Source: Anaerolineae bacterium (GTDB lineage Bacteria; Chloroflexota; Anaerolineae; Anaerolineales; Anaerolineaceae). From it: 44,589 bases of DNA. The stretch spans positions 1-44,589 of the forward strand of contig JABLXC010000031.1 in the NCBI GenBank assembly GCA_013178185.1, read 5' to 3'. Within the stretch, counting starts at the first letter, position 1, and each line of letters opens with the position of its first letter. The translations under genes and the position numbers were made by a program. Positions 24,699 to 32,685 of the stretch are shown here, one piece after another. Under the pieces are notes generated by a model that was given only the letters and a program-made list of their open reading frames with translations, was not told where the DNA came from and made no database searches.

Positions 24699-25331
24699 AT
24701 GAAAAGCACCCGGGAACGGATCTTGCAGACGCTTCTCAATAATCCGCGCTCTAGCATCAACGACCTTGCAGATGCTGTTGGAATTAATGCCATTTCGGTC
24801 CGACATCATTTAACCAACCTGCAGGCCGACGGAATGGTAGCAGCTGAAGAGGAGCGTCATGGCGTCGGGCGTCCCAGATTGGTCTACTTTTTGACCGAAA
24901 AAGGCCTGGAACGCTTCCCTACCCGTTACCTCACCTTAACCAATCGCCTACTAAGCCAGATCAAGGAAACATTGCCTGAACCTACCGTCAACCAGCTATT
25001 TGCTCAAATGGCGAAAGAACTGGCGGGAGAATACGCTCACAAAATTCAGTCGCTGCCTATGGAGCAAAAACTAGAAACCATCAAAGAAGTGTTGGCGGAT
25101 GAAGGGTTTAACCTTGAATGGGATAAAGAGGGCGACAACTACCAGATTTACGAAGTTTCCTGCCCCTATTATCATGTCGGACAAAACCATCCCGAAGTCT
25201 GCGTCGTGGATCAGACGCTCATTTCTGCCATGCTTTCCATCCCGGTAGAAAAAATTGGCTGCGTTCTCCAGGGCGACCGCTACTGCACTTACTTAATTCC
25301 CGCTTCGACTGAAAAGGAAAGTACAAAATGA
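24699..25331 (+). CDS. sufR: SufR-like Fe-S cluster-binding transcriptional repressor
   Basis: A 210-residue regulator. Residues 1-70 form a winged helix-turn-helix (SINDLADAVGINAISVRHHL) with the GVGRPRLVYFLTEKG wing of the ArsR/DeoR-like SufR family. The C-terminal half carries Cys155, Cys168, Cys188 and Cys196; the first pair has the C-x12-C spacing of SufR proteins, whose 4Fe-4S cluster senses Fe-S status and oxidative stress. SufR represses suf operons when loaded with its cluster. Here it sits with a SufT-like gene (ATGA overlap) rather than beside sufBCD. A matching operator lies in front of sufC. Later cysteine spacing differs from what I recall of cyanobacterial SufR. Confidence 0.82.
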   Translation: MKSTRERILQTLLNNPRSSINDLADAVGINAISVRHHLTNLQADGMVAAEEERHGVGRPRLVYFLTEKGLERFPTRYLTLTNRLLSQIKETLPEPTVNQLFAQMAKELAGEYAHKIQSLPMEQKLETIKEVLADEGFNLEWDKEGDNYQIYEVSCPYYHVGQNHPEVCVVDQTLISAMLSIPVEKIGCVLQGDRYCTYLIPASTEKESTK

Positions 25332-25675
25332 CCTTTCAATCAGAAACGAACCGCCCGCGTTGGGAAATTGAAGACACCCACCCTCAATTGAGCGAAACGC
25401 TGCGCGCCGCTTTGAGCGAGGTCATTGATCCTGAAATCGGATTCAACATTATCCAGCTTGGGCTGATCCGCAATGTCCAGCTTAGCGAAGACAAAGCCAC
25501 AATCAACATGATTTTAACGACCCCTTTTTGTCCCTACGGGCCCGCCATGATCGAAACCACGCGCCAGAAAGCTGAGGCTGCGCTTGAACGCCCAACTGAA
25601 ATTGAACTTGGCACAGAGATGTGGGACTTCTCAATGATGGAAGAAGGGCTTGGGGCAGATTGGGGGCTTTTTTAA
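25328..25675 (+). CDS. MIP18/DUF59-family Fe-S assembly factor (SufT-like)
   Basis: A 115-residue protein of the MIP18/PaaD/SufT family, which helps transfer or mature Fe-S clusters on target proteins. The hallmark DPEIGFNIIQLGLI is at residues 34-47, and the conserved reactive cysteine lies in TTPFCPYGPAM (Cys68). The C-terminus contains the usual VE-like amphipathic region and ends WGLF. Its ATG overlaps the stop of the SufR-like gene, so the two are translationally coupled, tying it to Fe-S homeostasis. sufT itself usually lies next to sufBCD; this is an inference of role, not of orthology. Confidence 0.86.
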   Translation: MTFQSETNRPRWEIEDTHPQLSETLRAALSEVIDPEIGFNIIQLGLIRNVQLSEDKATINMILTTPFCPYGPAMIETTRQKAEAALERPTEIELGTEMWDFSMMEEGLGADWGLF

Positions 25676-25732
25676 ACCGAAAAAACCTGACAAGAAAACC
25701 GCAACACAAATGAGTCACTGGCAAAGCGTTGT

Positions 25733-26062
25733 TTAGGTCGCTTTGAACAAATTGGCCAGCCGCATGGCCAAACCAATATCGCCACGCAAAACCAGCTTGC
25801 CTTGCATAAAAGCCCGCATTCCATCCATTTTCCCCGTGAAAACATCCAAAACGTTCGCGGCATCCCCTTCGAACACCAGGTTTGGATTCGGAGACACACC
25901 GTCTTGTACATGGCAAGTCTTGTTTTGAATGGTTACTATCCAATCCCCCCCTTCCTCGCCTGTGATATGAAACTGGATTATTGCATGAACGCCGGCAGAT
26001 TTCTCTGGAATAAAAGCCTCTGGCAAACGTCTCATTAGATTTTTAACTGACAATTCAGACAT
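25733..26062 (-). CDS. SCP2 sterol-binding-domain protein
   Basis: A 109-residue single-domain protein with the SCP2 fold: VHAIIQFHITGEEGGDWIV, the PNLVFEGDAANVLDVFTGK pattern, then MRAFMQGKLVLRGDIGLAM at the end. Bacterial SCP2 proteins bind fatty acids or other lipids and are often partners of lipid enzymes. There is no signal peptide, so it is cytoplasmic. GGAGAG lies before the ATG. It is transcribed after the methyltransferase at 26120-26689, with a 57-base gap. The ligand is unknown. Confidence 0.85.
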   Translation of the reverse strand: MSELSVKNLMRRLPEAFIPEKSAGVHAIIQFHITGEEGGDWIVTIQNKTCHVQDGVSPNPNLVFEGDAANVLDVFTGKMDGMRAFMQGKLVLRGDIGLAMRLANLFKAT

Positions 26063-26119
26063 GCTCTCTCCTGTGCATTATTCTCTGACCGGCAAAACAT
26101 CAGCCGGACACCCAATCTT

Positions 26120-26689
26120 TTACTCCAGTCGCCGCACCAGAATCCATACGTTACCGTCTTTTTCCATCACAGTAATAGAAGCAGGAAAAACGTTAAATAA
26201 ACTTACAATTTCACTGTGATCCAGGAAATGGCTCCGCATAAACAAGAGCTTTTCGGCCAGCGCAATGAACTTCACAAATACCAGGCGAATATCCGGTTCT
26301 TCGATAAGGATAACACCGCCAGGTTTTAACACTCGAAACAACTCTCGGGCAGTCCGCCCCTGATCTGCAACATGATGAAAGGCGTCAACCATAATCACCC
26401 GGTCGAAGCTCTTTTCGCCAAAGGGTAAATCTTCTGCAAGCGAACACGTCGTATGCAGCCTGGCTTTTTCACGAGCCTTTTTAAGCATCTTGAGCGACTC
26501 ATCTACAACGATAACATCACAAGATTCACAAAGCAAGTGTTGCGCGATCCGGCCGGTTCCTCCGCCGACATCCAAAAGGCGCATCCCTTGTGAAAGAGCA
26601 AGCTCTCCCTGCCAGTCAGTTTGAAGGCTAGCGCCGAATACTCGCTCATAGAAGGGAGCAATTATTCCAAAATGATCAATTACTGGCAT
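26120..26689 (-). CDS. SAM-dependent methyltransferase (UbiE-like)
   Basis: A 189-residue class I methyltransferase. Motif I is LDVGGGTGRIAQHL (residues 34-47), with VVDESLKML and FDRVIMVDAFHHV following, then LKPGGVILIEEPD. It is shorter than ubiquinone/menaquinone methyltransferases (about 230), because the C-terminal part is reduced. The upstream gene on the minus strand is absent, and its promoter must lie within the gap shared with corA. The neighbour downstream is the SCP2-domain protein, which hints at a lipid or quinone-like substrate; this is speculative. Confidence 0.83.
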   Translation of the reverse strand: MPVIDHFGIIAPFYERVFGASLQTDWQGELALSQGMRLLDVGGGTGRIAQHLLCESCDVIVVDESLKMLKKAREKARLHTTCSLAEDLPFGEKSFDRVIMVDAFHHVADQGRTARELFRVLKPGGVILIEEPDIRLVFVKFIALAEKLLFMRSHFLDHSEIVSLFNVFPASITVMEKDGNVWILVRRLE

Positions 26690-26725
26690 CGCGCACCTAC
26701 AAGAACAGACTCGAATAAATAAAAA

Positions 26726-26754
26726 TTGCTCAATTTTTGCATACGGTTTATACT
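26726..26754 (+). promoter_or_regulatory. Promoter of corA
   Basis: TTGCTC (26726-26731), a 17-base spacer and TATACT (26749-26754), with a start near 26761, about 27 bases before the corA ATG. Confidence 0.5.
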
Positions 26755-26787
26755 GGTTATTGTACTTATAATTCTAAGAGGTTGTCT

Positions 26788-27765
26788 ATGGTTCGAAGTA
26801 TCTTTTTTGCACCCAATGGAACAATTCAAAAGAACCTGAGCGAAACTGAAATCTATGATGCTCTGGCGCAGCCAGACAGCCTGCTGTGGGTTCATTTAGA
26901 AAAACCAAATTCAAACGAGCTCCTCCATTATCTGAAAGATATTTTCAACTTTCATCCACTTGCCATCGAAGACTGTCAGAGTGATGAATACCAGACGCCA
27001 AAGGTCGATGATTTTAAAGCTTATCTCTTCATCGTCACACATATGGTCCAATTTGGTGCACATGAAAATGGCCTGACCACGCGCGAACTTAACCTCTTCC
27101 TGGGGTCTAATTATCTCGTCTCTTGCAGCCTACATGAAAACATCACGTCGGTAGATCGCGTTTGGGAAGGATTGAGCCGGGACGAACGTCTGCATGAGAA
27201 CGGCTCCGATTTCCTCTGCCACGCTATCCTGGACCGGCTGGTCGATGCGTACATGCCTGTACTGGACAAATTGGATGAAGAGATCGATCTCTTGGAAGAC
27301 AACGTCATGGCAAAGCCAGAGCCGCAGACCCTGGAGCGGATCCTCGCCCTCAAGCATAATATTATGGCCCTGCGACGGGTAATTTCACCGATGCGTGAGG
27401 TGGTCAATAAACTGTCGAGAGATGAGTATCCGCAAATTGACCAACATAGCCGCATCTATTTTCGCGATATCTATGATCACCTAGTTCGTTTTCAGGATTT
27501 AAGCGAATCCATACGCGATATTGTCTCTGGCGCACTGGATATCTATCTCTCTTCTACTTCTTTGCGGCTGAATGAAATCATGAAAGCTCTCACCATCGTC
27601 TCTACCATCTTTCTTCCATTGACTTTTCTCGCTGGCGTTTACGGCATGAATTTCCATTTTATGCCGGAACTGGGCTGGCAATGGGCTTACCCGACCTTAT
27701 GGGGAATTTTTATTTTAATTGGGCTTGGGATGACCATCTTATTCAAACGTCGAAATTGGTTCTAG
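26788..27765 (+). CDS. corA: CorA-family magnesium transport protein
   Basis: A 325-residue CorA-type channel. It has a long cytoplasmic N-terminal domain with ending helices (PVLDKLDEEIDLLEDNVM), then two membrane segments. The first ends in the selectivity motif YGMNF with GMN at the pore mouth, and the last precedes a short basic tail (KRRNWF). CorA forms pentamers that import magnesium, and some members export or move cobalt or zinc. I chose the ATG at 26788, which has AAGAGG upstream; in-frame codons before it lack support. It is transcribed alone, and degV starts 65 bases after its stop with a -10 element of its own. Confidence 0.92.
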   Translation: MVRSIFFAPNGTIQKNLSETEIYDALAQPDSLLWVHLEKPNSNELLHYLKDIFNFHPLAIEDCQSDEYQTPKVDDFKAYLFIVTHMVQFGAHENGLTTRELNLFLGSNYLVSCSLHENITSVDRVWEGLSRDERLHENGSDFLCHAILDRLVDAYMPVLDKLDEEIDLLEDNVMAKPEPQTLERILALKHNIMALRRVISPMREVVNKLSRDEYPQIDQHSRIYFRDIYDHLVRFQDLSESIRDIVSGALDIYLSSTSLRLNEIMKALTIVSTIFLPLTFLAGVYGMNFHFMPELGWQWAYPTLWGIFILIGLGMTILFKRRNWF

Positions 27766-27784
27766 ATTCGAGATAGTCTTCTGC

Positions 27785-27790
27785 TATAAT
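27785..27790 (+). promoter_or_regulatory. -10 element upstream of degV
   Basis: TATAAT, 40 bases before the degV ATG, in the short gap after corA. A -35 box at the proper distance is not recognisable, so the promoter is tentative. Confidence 0.35.
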
Positions 27791-27830
27791 TTGGCGGATT
27801 TCTGCAGATCATCATTCTTGAGGTCATGCT

Positions 27831-28667
27831 ATGGTTAATATCCTCACAGACAGCTGTTCTGATCTTAGTCCAGAATTAATTAAGAAATTTAACCTCCATG
27901 TAATCCCTCTCTCGGTTGTTGTAAAAGACAGGCTTTTTCATGATGGCATCGACATAACTCCTGCAGACTTGTTCCAATCTGTACAAGATACCGGAGAATT
28001 ACCCAAGACTTCAGCTCCATCTCTAGCTGAATTTACCGCATTTTATCAGTCAATTCCTGGAGATTTGGTCTACATTGGCATTGGTTCTAAACTTTCCGCA
28101 ACCGTTCAAAACGCCGCCGTCGCCGCTCGTAACCTACCCGACCGCAAAATCTTTGTTGTCGATTCCAACAACCTTTCAACCGGCATTGGGCTTCTGGCTT
28201 TAAAAGCCGCAGAGTTGCGCGATGAAGGCCTCCGTGCAGAAGAAATTGCCAAAGAGATCACCCAGGCGGCAGAGAAAATCCATACTTCCTTTGTCGTTGA
28301 AACTCTGGATTACCTTTATCTTGGAGGACGTTGTTCTGCCCTACAAAACATCGCCGGCAGTTTGTTAAAAATCCGGCCAATTATTGAAACCAAACCCAAT
28401 GGTACACTGGGGGTGAAAGAAAAGATCCGCGGCACACGGAAACGCGCCTTGGACTCAATGCTGGAAGACTTTAAGAAAAACAGCGCGCTGATTGATCTAA
28501 AGCGCGTTTTTATAACACACACCGGCTGCGACGATGACGCAACCTATCTTAAATCTCATCTCTACCAATCTGCACCGATACAAGAAATATGGACTACCCT
28601 GGCAGGTGCAACAATTTCCAGCCACTGCGGGCCAAATACAATCGGGGTGATTTATGTGCTGCGATAA
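27831..28667 (+). CDS. DegV-family fatty-acid-binding protein
   Basis: A 278-residue protein with the DegV pattern: NILTDSCSDLSPELIKKF at the N-terminus, KTSAPSLAEF near residue 60, VDSNNLSTGIGLL near 110, LDYLYLGGRCSA near 160 and SSHCGPNTIGVIY at the end. These proteins bind fatty acids; in several Gram-positive bacteria the related FakB subunits present exogenous fatty acids to the FakA kinase. No fakA-like kinase is next to it. GAGGT lies before the ATG, and a strong terminator follows. It may connect with the lipid-related genes downstream. Confidence 0.9.
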   Translation: MVNILTDSCSDLSPELIKKFNLHVIPLSVVVKDRLFHDGIDITPADLFQSVQDTGELPKTSAPSLAEFTAFYQSIPGDLVYIGIGSKLSATVQNAAVAARNLPDRKIFVVDSNNLSTGIGLLALKAAELRDEGLRAEEIAKEITQAAEKIHTSFVVETLDYLYLGGRCSALQNIAGSLLKIRPIIETKPNGTLGVKEKIRGTRKRALDSMLEDFKKNSALIDLKRVFITHTGCDDDATYLKSHLYQSAPIQEIWTTLAGATISSHCGPNTIGVIYVLR

Positions 28668-28704
28668 AGAAAGGTTTTTTTATTCTATCTGATAACCATC
28701 AAGT

Positions 28705-28742
28705 AAAAAACCGCAGGAGCACAAGACATCCTGCGGTTTTTT
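28705..28742. terminator. Bidirectional terminator between degV and the oxoamine synthase
   Basis: Six A, CCGCAGGA, a ten-base loop, TCCTGCGG and six T. The eight-pair GC-rich stem, with T-tracts on both strands, serves both convergent genes. Confidence 0.92.
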
Positions 28743-28757
28743 ATAATAAAAGCTCAG

Positions 28758-29936
28758 TCAAATAATCCCCAATTCCTTCCCTACGTTAGCAAAGATCTCG
28801 AGGACATGGTCCAACTGGTCGTCGGTATGTGTAGCCATATAACTGGTGCGGAGAAGCTGGCGACCAGGAGGAACAGCGGGGGAAATTACAGGGTTAACAA
28901 AAACCCCTTCTTGAAAGAGGCGTTTCCAGAAAAGGAAGGTGCGTTGATCATCTCCAATGATGATTGGGATGACAGGGGTTACCGAGTTACCCGTATCAAA
29001 CCCTAAGGAACGAAAGCCCTCTCTCATTTTATCTGCATTGCGGTTGACGCGCTCAATCCGTTCAGGCTCTTCCGCCATCACGTGCAAGGCTGCCAGCGCC
29101 GCTGCGGTGTTCGCCGGAGGGATACTGGCGCTGAAAATCAATGCCCTGGCATGGTGTTTGATATAAGAAATTACGTCTTCGTCACCTGCAACAAACCCGC
29201 CCAAGGAGGCAAAAGACTTACTGAAGGTGGACATAATGAGGTCAATGTCAGGCGTTACGTTAAAGTGAGCCGCCGTACCATGACCCTTGCCGGTGACGCC
29301 CATGCCATGCGCATCATCCACCATCAGGCGGGCGCCGTATTTTCTGGCAACCTTTGTAAGCTCAGACAGCTCAGCCAGATCGCCCTCCATACTGAATAAG
29401 CCATCCACAACGATCAAACTGCCGCACGAATCCGGTATTGATTTCAACACCCGTTCCAGATGATCCATGTCATTGTGCCTGAAGCGCTCAATCTTGCCAA
29501 AGCTCAAGCGCGCCCCATCAACAATGCTAGCATGGTCATCTTTGTCCAGAATCACCACGTCATCGCGACCCACCAAAGCGCTTATTGTCCCCAAATTCAC
29601 CTGCATGCCTGTAGAAAAAACCAGAGCGGCAGGTTTGTTCACCCATGCCGCCAGTTCTCTCTCCAACTGTTCGTGCATTTCCAGCGTGCCGTTCAGGAAG
29701 CGCGAACCCGTACAGCTCGTTCCAAAACGCTTCACAGCTTCGAGAGCCGCTTCACGCACCTTGGGATGTGTAGTCAACCCGAGGTAATTATTGGAGCCAC
29801 ACATAATCAAGCGATGACCACGATATGTCACCTCGGTGCCTTCATTCTCAGTTAGAGGAATGAAAAAGGGATAAAATCCTTGTGCGATAGCTTCTTTGAC
29901 TTCTGTATAGTCAAAACACTTTTTAAATATATCCAT
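28758..29936 (-). CDS. Alpha-oxoamine synthase family PLP enzyme
   Basis: A 392-residue fold-type I PLP enzyme. It has the family's GSNNYLGL motif (residues 47-54), GTSCTGSRFLNGT (72-84), DKDDHASIVDGA with the stacking His (131-142), DDAHGMGVTG (207-216) and the PLP lysine Lys240 in STFSKSFASLGG. This family condenses an amino acid with an acyl-CoA or acyl-ACP. Members are glycine C-acetyltransferase, 8-amino-7-oxononanoate synthase, 5-aminolevulinate synthase and serine palmitoyltransferase. The segment FSTGMQVNLGTISALVG is close to that of bacterial serine palmitoyltransferases as I remember them, but biotin or threonine roles are not excluded. No bio or tdh gene is adjacent. The neighbours include an acyl carrier protein gene 2.4 kb away. 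Confidence 0.82.
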   Translation of the reverse strand: MDIFKKCFDYTEVKEAIAQGFYPFFIPLTENEGTEVTYRGHRLIMCGSNNYLGLTTHPKVREAALEAVKRFGTSCTGSRFLNGTLEMHEQLERELAAWVNKPAALVFSTGMQVNLGTISALVGRDDVVILDKDDHASIVDGARLSFGKIERFRHNDMDHLERVLKSIPDSCGSLIVVDGLFSMEGDLAELSELTKVARKYGARLMVDDAHGMGVTGKGHGTAAHFNVTPDIDLIMSTFSKSFASLGGFVAGDEDVISYIKHHARALIFSASIPPANTAAALAALHVMAEEPERIERVNRNADKMREGFRSLGFDTGNSVTPVIPIIIGDDQRTFLFWKRLFQEGVFVNPVISPAVPPGRQLLRTSYMATHTDDQLDHVLEIFANVGKELGII

Positions 29937-30139
29937 AACTCCCTCATAAAATAATTTGGTTGAGAGTCGCCCTGTAAAAATAAAAAAAGTTGGGCTAAAT
30001 AAAATAATTAGTCCTCATTATACATTACTTTATAATAGCGACCCCTCTAGCAAGCAAAGAGGAAGAGTTTTAATTAAGATGCGCTTTCACGCCTGGGCAC
30101 CCAGGACACCAATAAATGCAACCCGGTGCAGGAACAGGA

Positions 30140-31153
30140 TCAATTTTTTCGTCCAAGCAAGCGATGGGTCAGTTCTCGCAAGGCCTGAAGTCCATCCTCA
30201 TTTTGAGCAGCCTGTTCGAGTGCAACAAGTGCTTCATCGGTCAACCGAGTGGCTTCCTTTTCCGTGTACTCTTTAGCGCCAGACTTGATGAGCATTTCCG
30301 AGATGGTTGGAACCTCTTCGGAATGGATCGGCCCTTTAAGCCAGCGTTCCCGAAAAACAGCATCAGAGTTCAGTGCGTAAATAACTGGAAGCGTTTTCTT
30401 GCCCGCAATCAGATCGCTGGCGTTAGATTTTCCGGTAATCAGAGGATCTCCCCACAGCCCAAGCCAATCATCCCAGGCTTGAAAAGCCAAACCAAGAGTA
30501 TAACCATATTTCCTGAAGGATTGGCGGCGCTCCATGGAAGCCCCCGCAGAAAGCGCGCCTAATCCTACCGCCGCCGAAAGAAGTGCAGCTGTCTTGCCAC
30601 CAACCATTGGCCAATAATCGGACACCCCGATCTCTTTCCGTTCTGCATATAGGAGGTCAAGGTATTGCCCGCGCGTCAGGTCGATACAAGCCTCCTGCAA
30701 TATTCGTGAGGCTTCTAAAGCCGCTGCGGGAGAGCCTGACAGGAAAAGTTTGTTGAGGCTGTAAAAAGCCAGCGTGAACATCAAATCGCCACTATTAATA
30801 GCCTGTGCAACTCCCCATCTGACCCAAACGGTAGGCCGCCCCCGCCTGGTTTCACTGCAGTCCTGGATATCATCGTGGATCAGCGAGAAATTATGTACAA
30901 GTTCCACCGATACGGCAGCTGGCAACGCCTGTTCCCACCCACCACCAGCCGCAACAGCCGAAAGCAGTACTAACAAAGGCCGGATGCGCTTGCCCTGCGC
31001 TTCCAGCCCTGCGCCCTCGCCTTCCCATCCCATATGATAAGATAACATCAAACGAAGCCCTATGACCTCATCAGAAACTCCATCTTTTACAACCCGTTTT
31101 AATTCTTCTTCAACCGCAGGCAACATCAATCGGATATACTGGTCCAGGTTCAT
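30140..31153 (-). CDS. Polyprenyl (isoprenyl) diphosphate synthase
   Basis: A 337-residue trans-prenyltransferase. The first aspartate-rich motif is DDIQD at residues 94-98 (SLIHDDIQDCSETRRGRPT), and the second is WDDWLGLWGD near residue 230. Both are needed to bind magnesium and the allylic diphosphate. GKRIRPLLVLLSA near 54-66 is the IPP-binding part. The enzyme extends allylic diphosphates with isopentenyl diphosphate; the product length depends on residues before DDxxD, here V-H-N-F-S, and I cannot fix it. It lies nine bases downstream of the isomerase gene, so one operon supplies and consumes IPP/DMAPP. The second motif has DDWLG in place of the usual DDxxD. Confidence 0.9.
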   Translation of the reverse strand: MNLDQYIRLMLPAVEEELKRVVKDGVSDEVIGLRLMLSYHMGWEGEGAGLEAQGKRIRPLLVLLSAVAAGGGWEQALPAAVSVELVHNFSLIHDDIQDCSETRRGRPTVWVRWGVAQAINSGDLMFTLAFYSLNKLFLSGSPAAALEASRILQEACIDLTRGQYLDLLYAERKEIGVSDYWPMVGGKTAALLSAAVGLGALSAGASMERRQSFRKYGYTLGLAFQAWDDWLGLWGDPLITGKSNASDLIAGKKTLPVIYALNSDAVFRERWLKGPIHSEEVPTISEMLIKSGAKEYTEKEATRLTDEALVALEQAAQNEDGLQALRELTHRLLGRKN

Positions 31154-31162
31154 AGCGTTTCG

Positions 31163-32203
31163 TTAAAGCCTTTGCAATGAAGTTTTTTGCAGCGCAGCAA
31201 TATGCCGGGCACCGCTGGCAAACATACATATCTGCAATTCTTTTTGAATCTCATGTATCACGGCAATCGTTTCATCTGGTGAGATCACAGCCGCTCGAAG
31301 AAATGGGCTGGCCATTCCACCCAATGTTGCCCCTAATGCAATACACTTGGCAATGTCAATGCCATCCCGCAAGCCCCCAGAGGCAAAAACCATCATTTCA
31401 GGGACGGCTTTTTTAACCTGAAGGATTGAATCAGCGGTTGGAATCCCCCAATCTCGAAAAGCAGCCGCCACGCGCGCCCGATGAACATCTTGAATTCGGT
31501 GCATCTCCACCTGCGACCACGAAGTTCCCCCTGCGCCTGCAACATCGATAGCCGACACACCGGCAGACCATAACTGGTGGGCGTCCTGCTCCGAAATTCC
31601 CCACCCAACTTCCTTGATGATCACCGGTACAGGCAATTGTTTGCATACTTGCTCAATTTTTGCCAGCAGGCCGCCAAAACGACCATCCCCCTCTGGCTGC
31701 AATGCTTCCTGCAATGCATTGAGGTGCAGGATAAGAGCGTCCGCCTCAATCATATCCATGGCGCGCCGGCATTCCTCCACCGTATAGCGATAATTCAATT
31801 GAACCGCTCCTAAATTGGCAAACAGGAGAATATCCGGTGCATACGCACGAATCTGAAACGTTGGGGACAAATCAGATCGTTCAATCGCTGCCCTTTGCGA
31901 TCCCACCCCCATCGCTACACCCGTCTCCTGAGCAGCGATAGCAAGTGTGCGATTGATACCCTCTGCTTCGACGGTGCCACCGGTCATCGAAGAGATGAGA
32001 ATAGGCGCTTTTAACTTCTTAGAAAAAACCTCAACGCCTAGATCAACCTCCTCCAGATCTATCTCGGGCAGCGCACGGTGAACAAAACGATAGCGCTCCA
32101 GACCTGTTGTGATAGATGATTTCACATCTTCTTCGAGGTTAATTCGGATATGGTCTGCCTTGCGAGAAGATAAGCCAGATGGATCGGCCATGGAATTATC
32201 CAT
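31163..32203 (-). CDS. fni: Type 2 isopentenyl-diphosphate delta-isomerase
   Basis: A 346-residue FMN-dependent isomerase that interconverts IPP and DMAPP. The family motifs are [11 protein letters not shown] (residues 11-21), [12 protein letters not shown] (near 70), VGSQRAAIE (near 102), [15 protein letters not shown] (near 159) and [11 protein letters not shown] near 195, with AGAGGTSW later. The length is standard. The start at 32203 ([10 protein letters not shown]) has a weak AAGAAA region upstream; an internal ATG four codons on is possible. A -10 TATACT lies about 31 bases before it on the minus strand. It is followed directly by the polyprenyl synthase. Confidence 0.93.
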   Translation of the reverse strand: MDNSMADPSGLSSRKADHIRINLEEDVKSSITTGLERYRFVHRALPEIDLEEVDLGVEVFSKKLKAPILISSMTGGTVEAEGINRTLAIAAQETGVAMGVGSQRAAIERSDLSPTFQIRAYAPDILLFANLGAVQLNYRYTVEECRRAMDMIEADALILHLNALQEALQPEGDGRFGGLLAKIEQVCKQLPVPVIIKEVGWGISEQDAHQLWSAGVSAIDVAGAGGTSWSQVEMHRIQDVHRARVAAAFRDWGIPTADSILQVKKAVPEMMVFASGGLRDGIDIAKCIALGATLGGMASPFLRAAVISPDETIAVIHEIQKELQICMFASGARHIAALQKTSLQRL

Positions 32204-32318
32204 AGATTATTTCTTTCAATCTGATTTTTATTGAGTATACCAAAGAGTGATGAATGGGGTTATCAATTGTAATGCGTCTCATTTCATTCATCCGAACCAT
32301 ATTGTGACCAAACCACAC

Positions 32319-32346
32319 TTGACAGATTGGAGAGGAAAGATAAAAT
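32319..32346 (+). promoter_or_regulatory. Promoter of the acyl carrier protein gene
   Basis: TTGACA (32319-32324), a 16-base spacer and TAAAAT (32341-32346), giving a start near 32353 and a leader of about 33 bases with AGGAGG. Confidence 0.55.
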
Positions 32347-32385
32347 TCATCCTGGACGCAGAAAAATAAGCCAGGAGGTTTCCGC

Positions 32386-32622
32386 ATGTCTGATACGTTT
32401 AATGATGTGAAAGCAGTGATTACCGAAGTTTTAAAAATTGACGGGGATCAATTAACGCCAGAAACACGGTTTATTGAAGATTTGAAAGCTGACTCTATGG
32501 ATCAATTTTTCTTGATTGATGGATTCTGTGAAAAATTCGATCTGGCCATTTCGGATGAGGACGCCCGCAACATCAAGTCCGTTAAAGATGTTATCCAATA
32601 TATTGAAACCCACAAGAAATAA
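32386..32622 (+). CDS. Acyl carrier protein
   Basis: A 78-residue acidic four-helix protein. The phosphopantetheine site is Ser37 in DLKADSMDQFF, compared with DLGADSLD in typical AcpP; the lysine and methionine variants and the FFLIDGF helix II mark it as divergent. It carries fatty acyl chains as thioesters in the cytoplasm. AGGAGG lies nine bases before the ATG. It is alone on its strand, divergent from the IPP isomerase and convergent with sucD, with no fab genes near, so it may be a specialised ACP. One possible partner is the alpha-oxoamine synthase at 28758-29936. Confidence 0.9.
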   Translation: MSDTFNDVKAVITEVLKIDGDQLTPETRFIEDLKADSMDQFFLIDGFCEKFDLAISDEDARNIKSVKDVIQYIETHKK

Positions 32623-32630
32623 GATAACTT

Positions 32631-32667
32631 TTCCCTGATCTTTCTACACCAGGGAAGCTAAGCTTCC
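32631..32667. terminator. Hairpin region between acyl carrier protein and sucD ends
   Basis: TTCCCTG (32631-32637) can pair with CAGGGAA (32650-32656), and GGAAGC/GCTTCC (32653-32667) forms a competing palindrome. Neither has a T-run, but the place between convergent genes suggests transcript ending or mRNA 3' protection. Confidence 0.4.
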
Positions 32668-32685
32668 AATTCTATTCGGAAGGAT

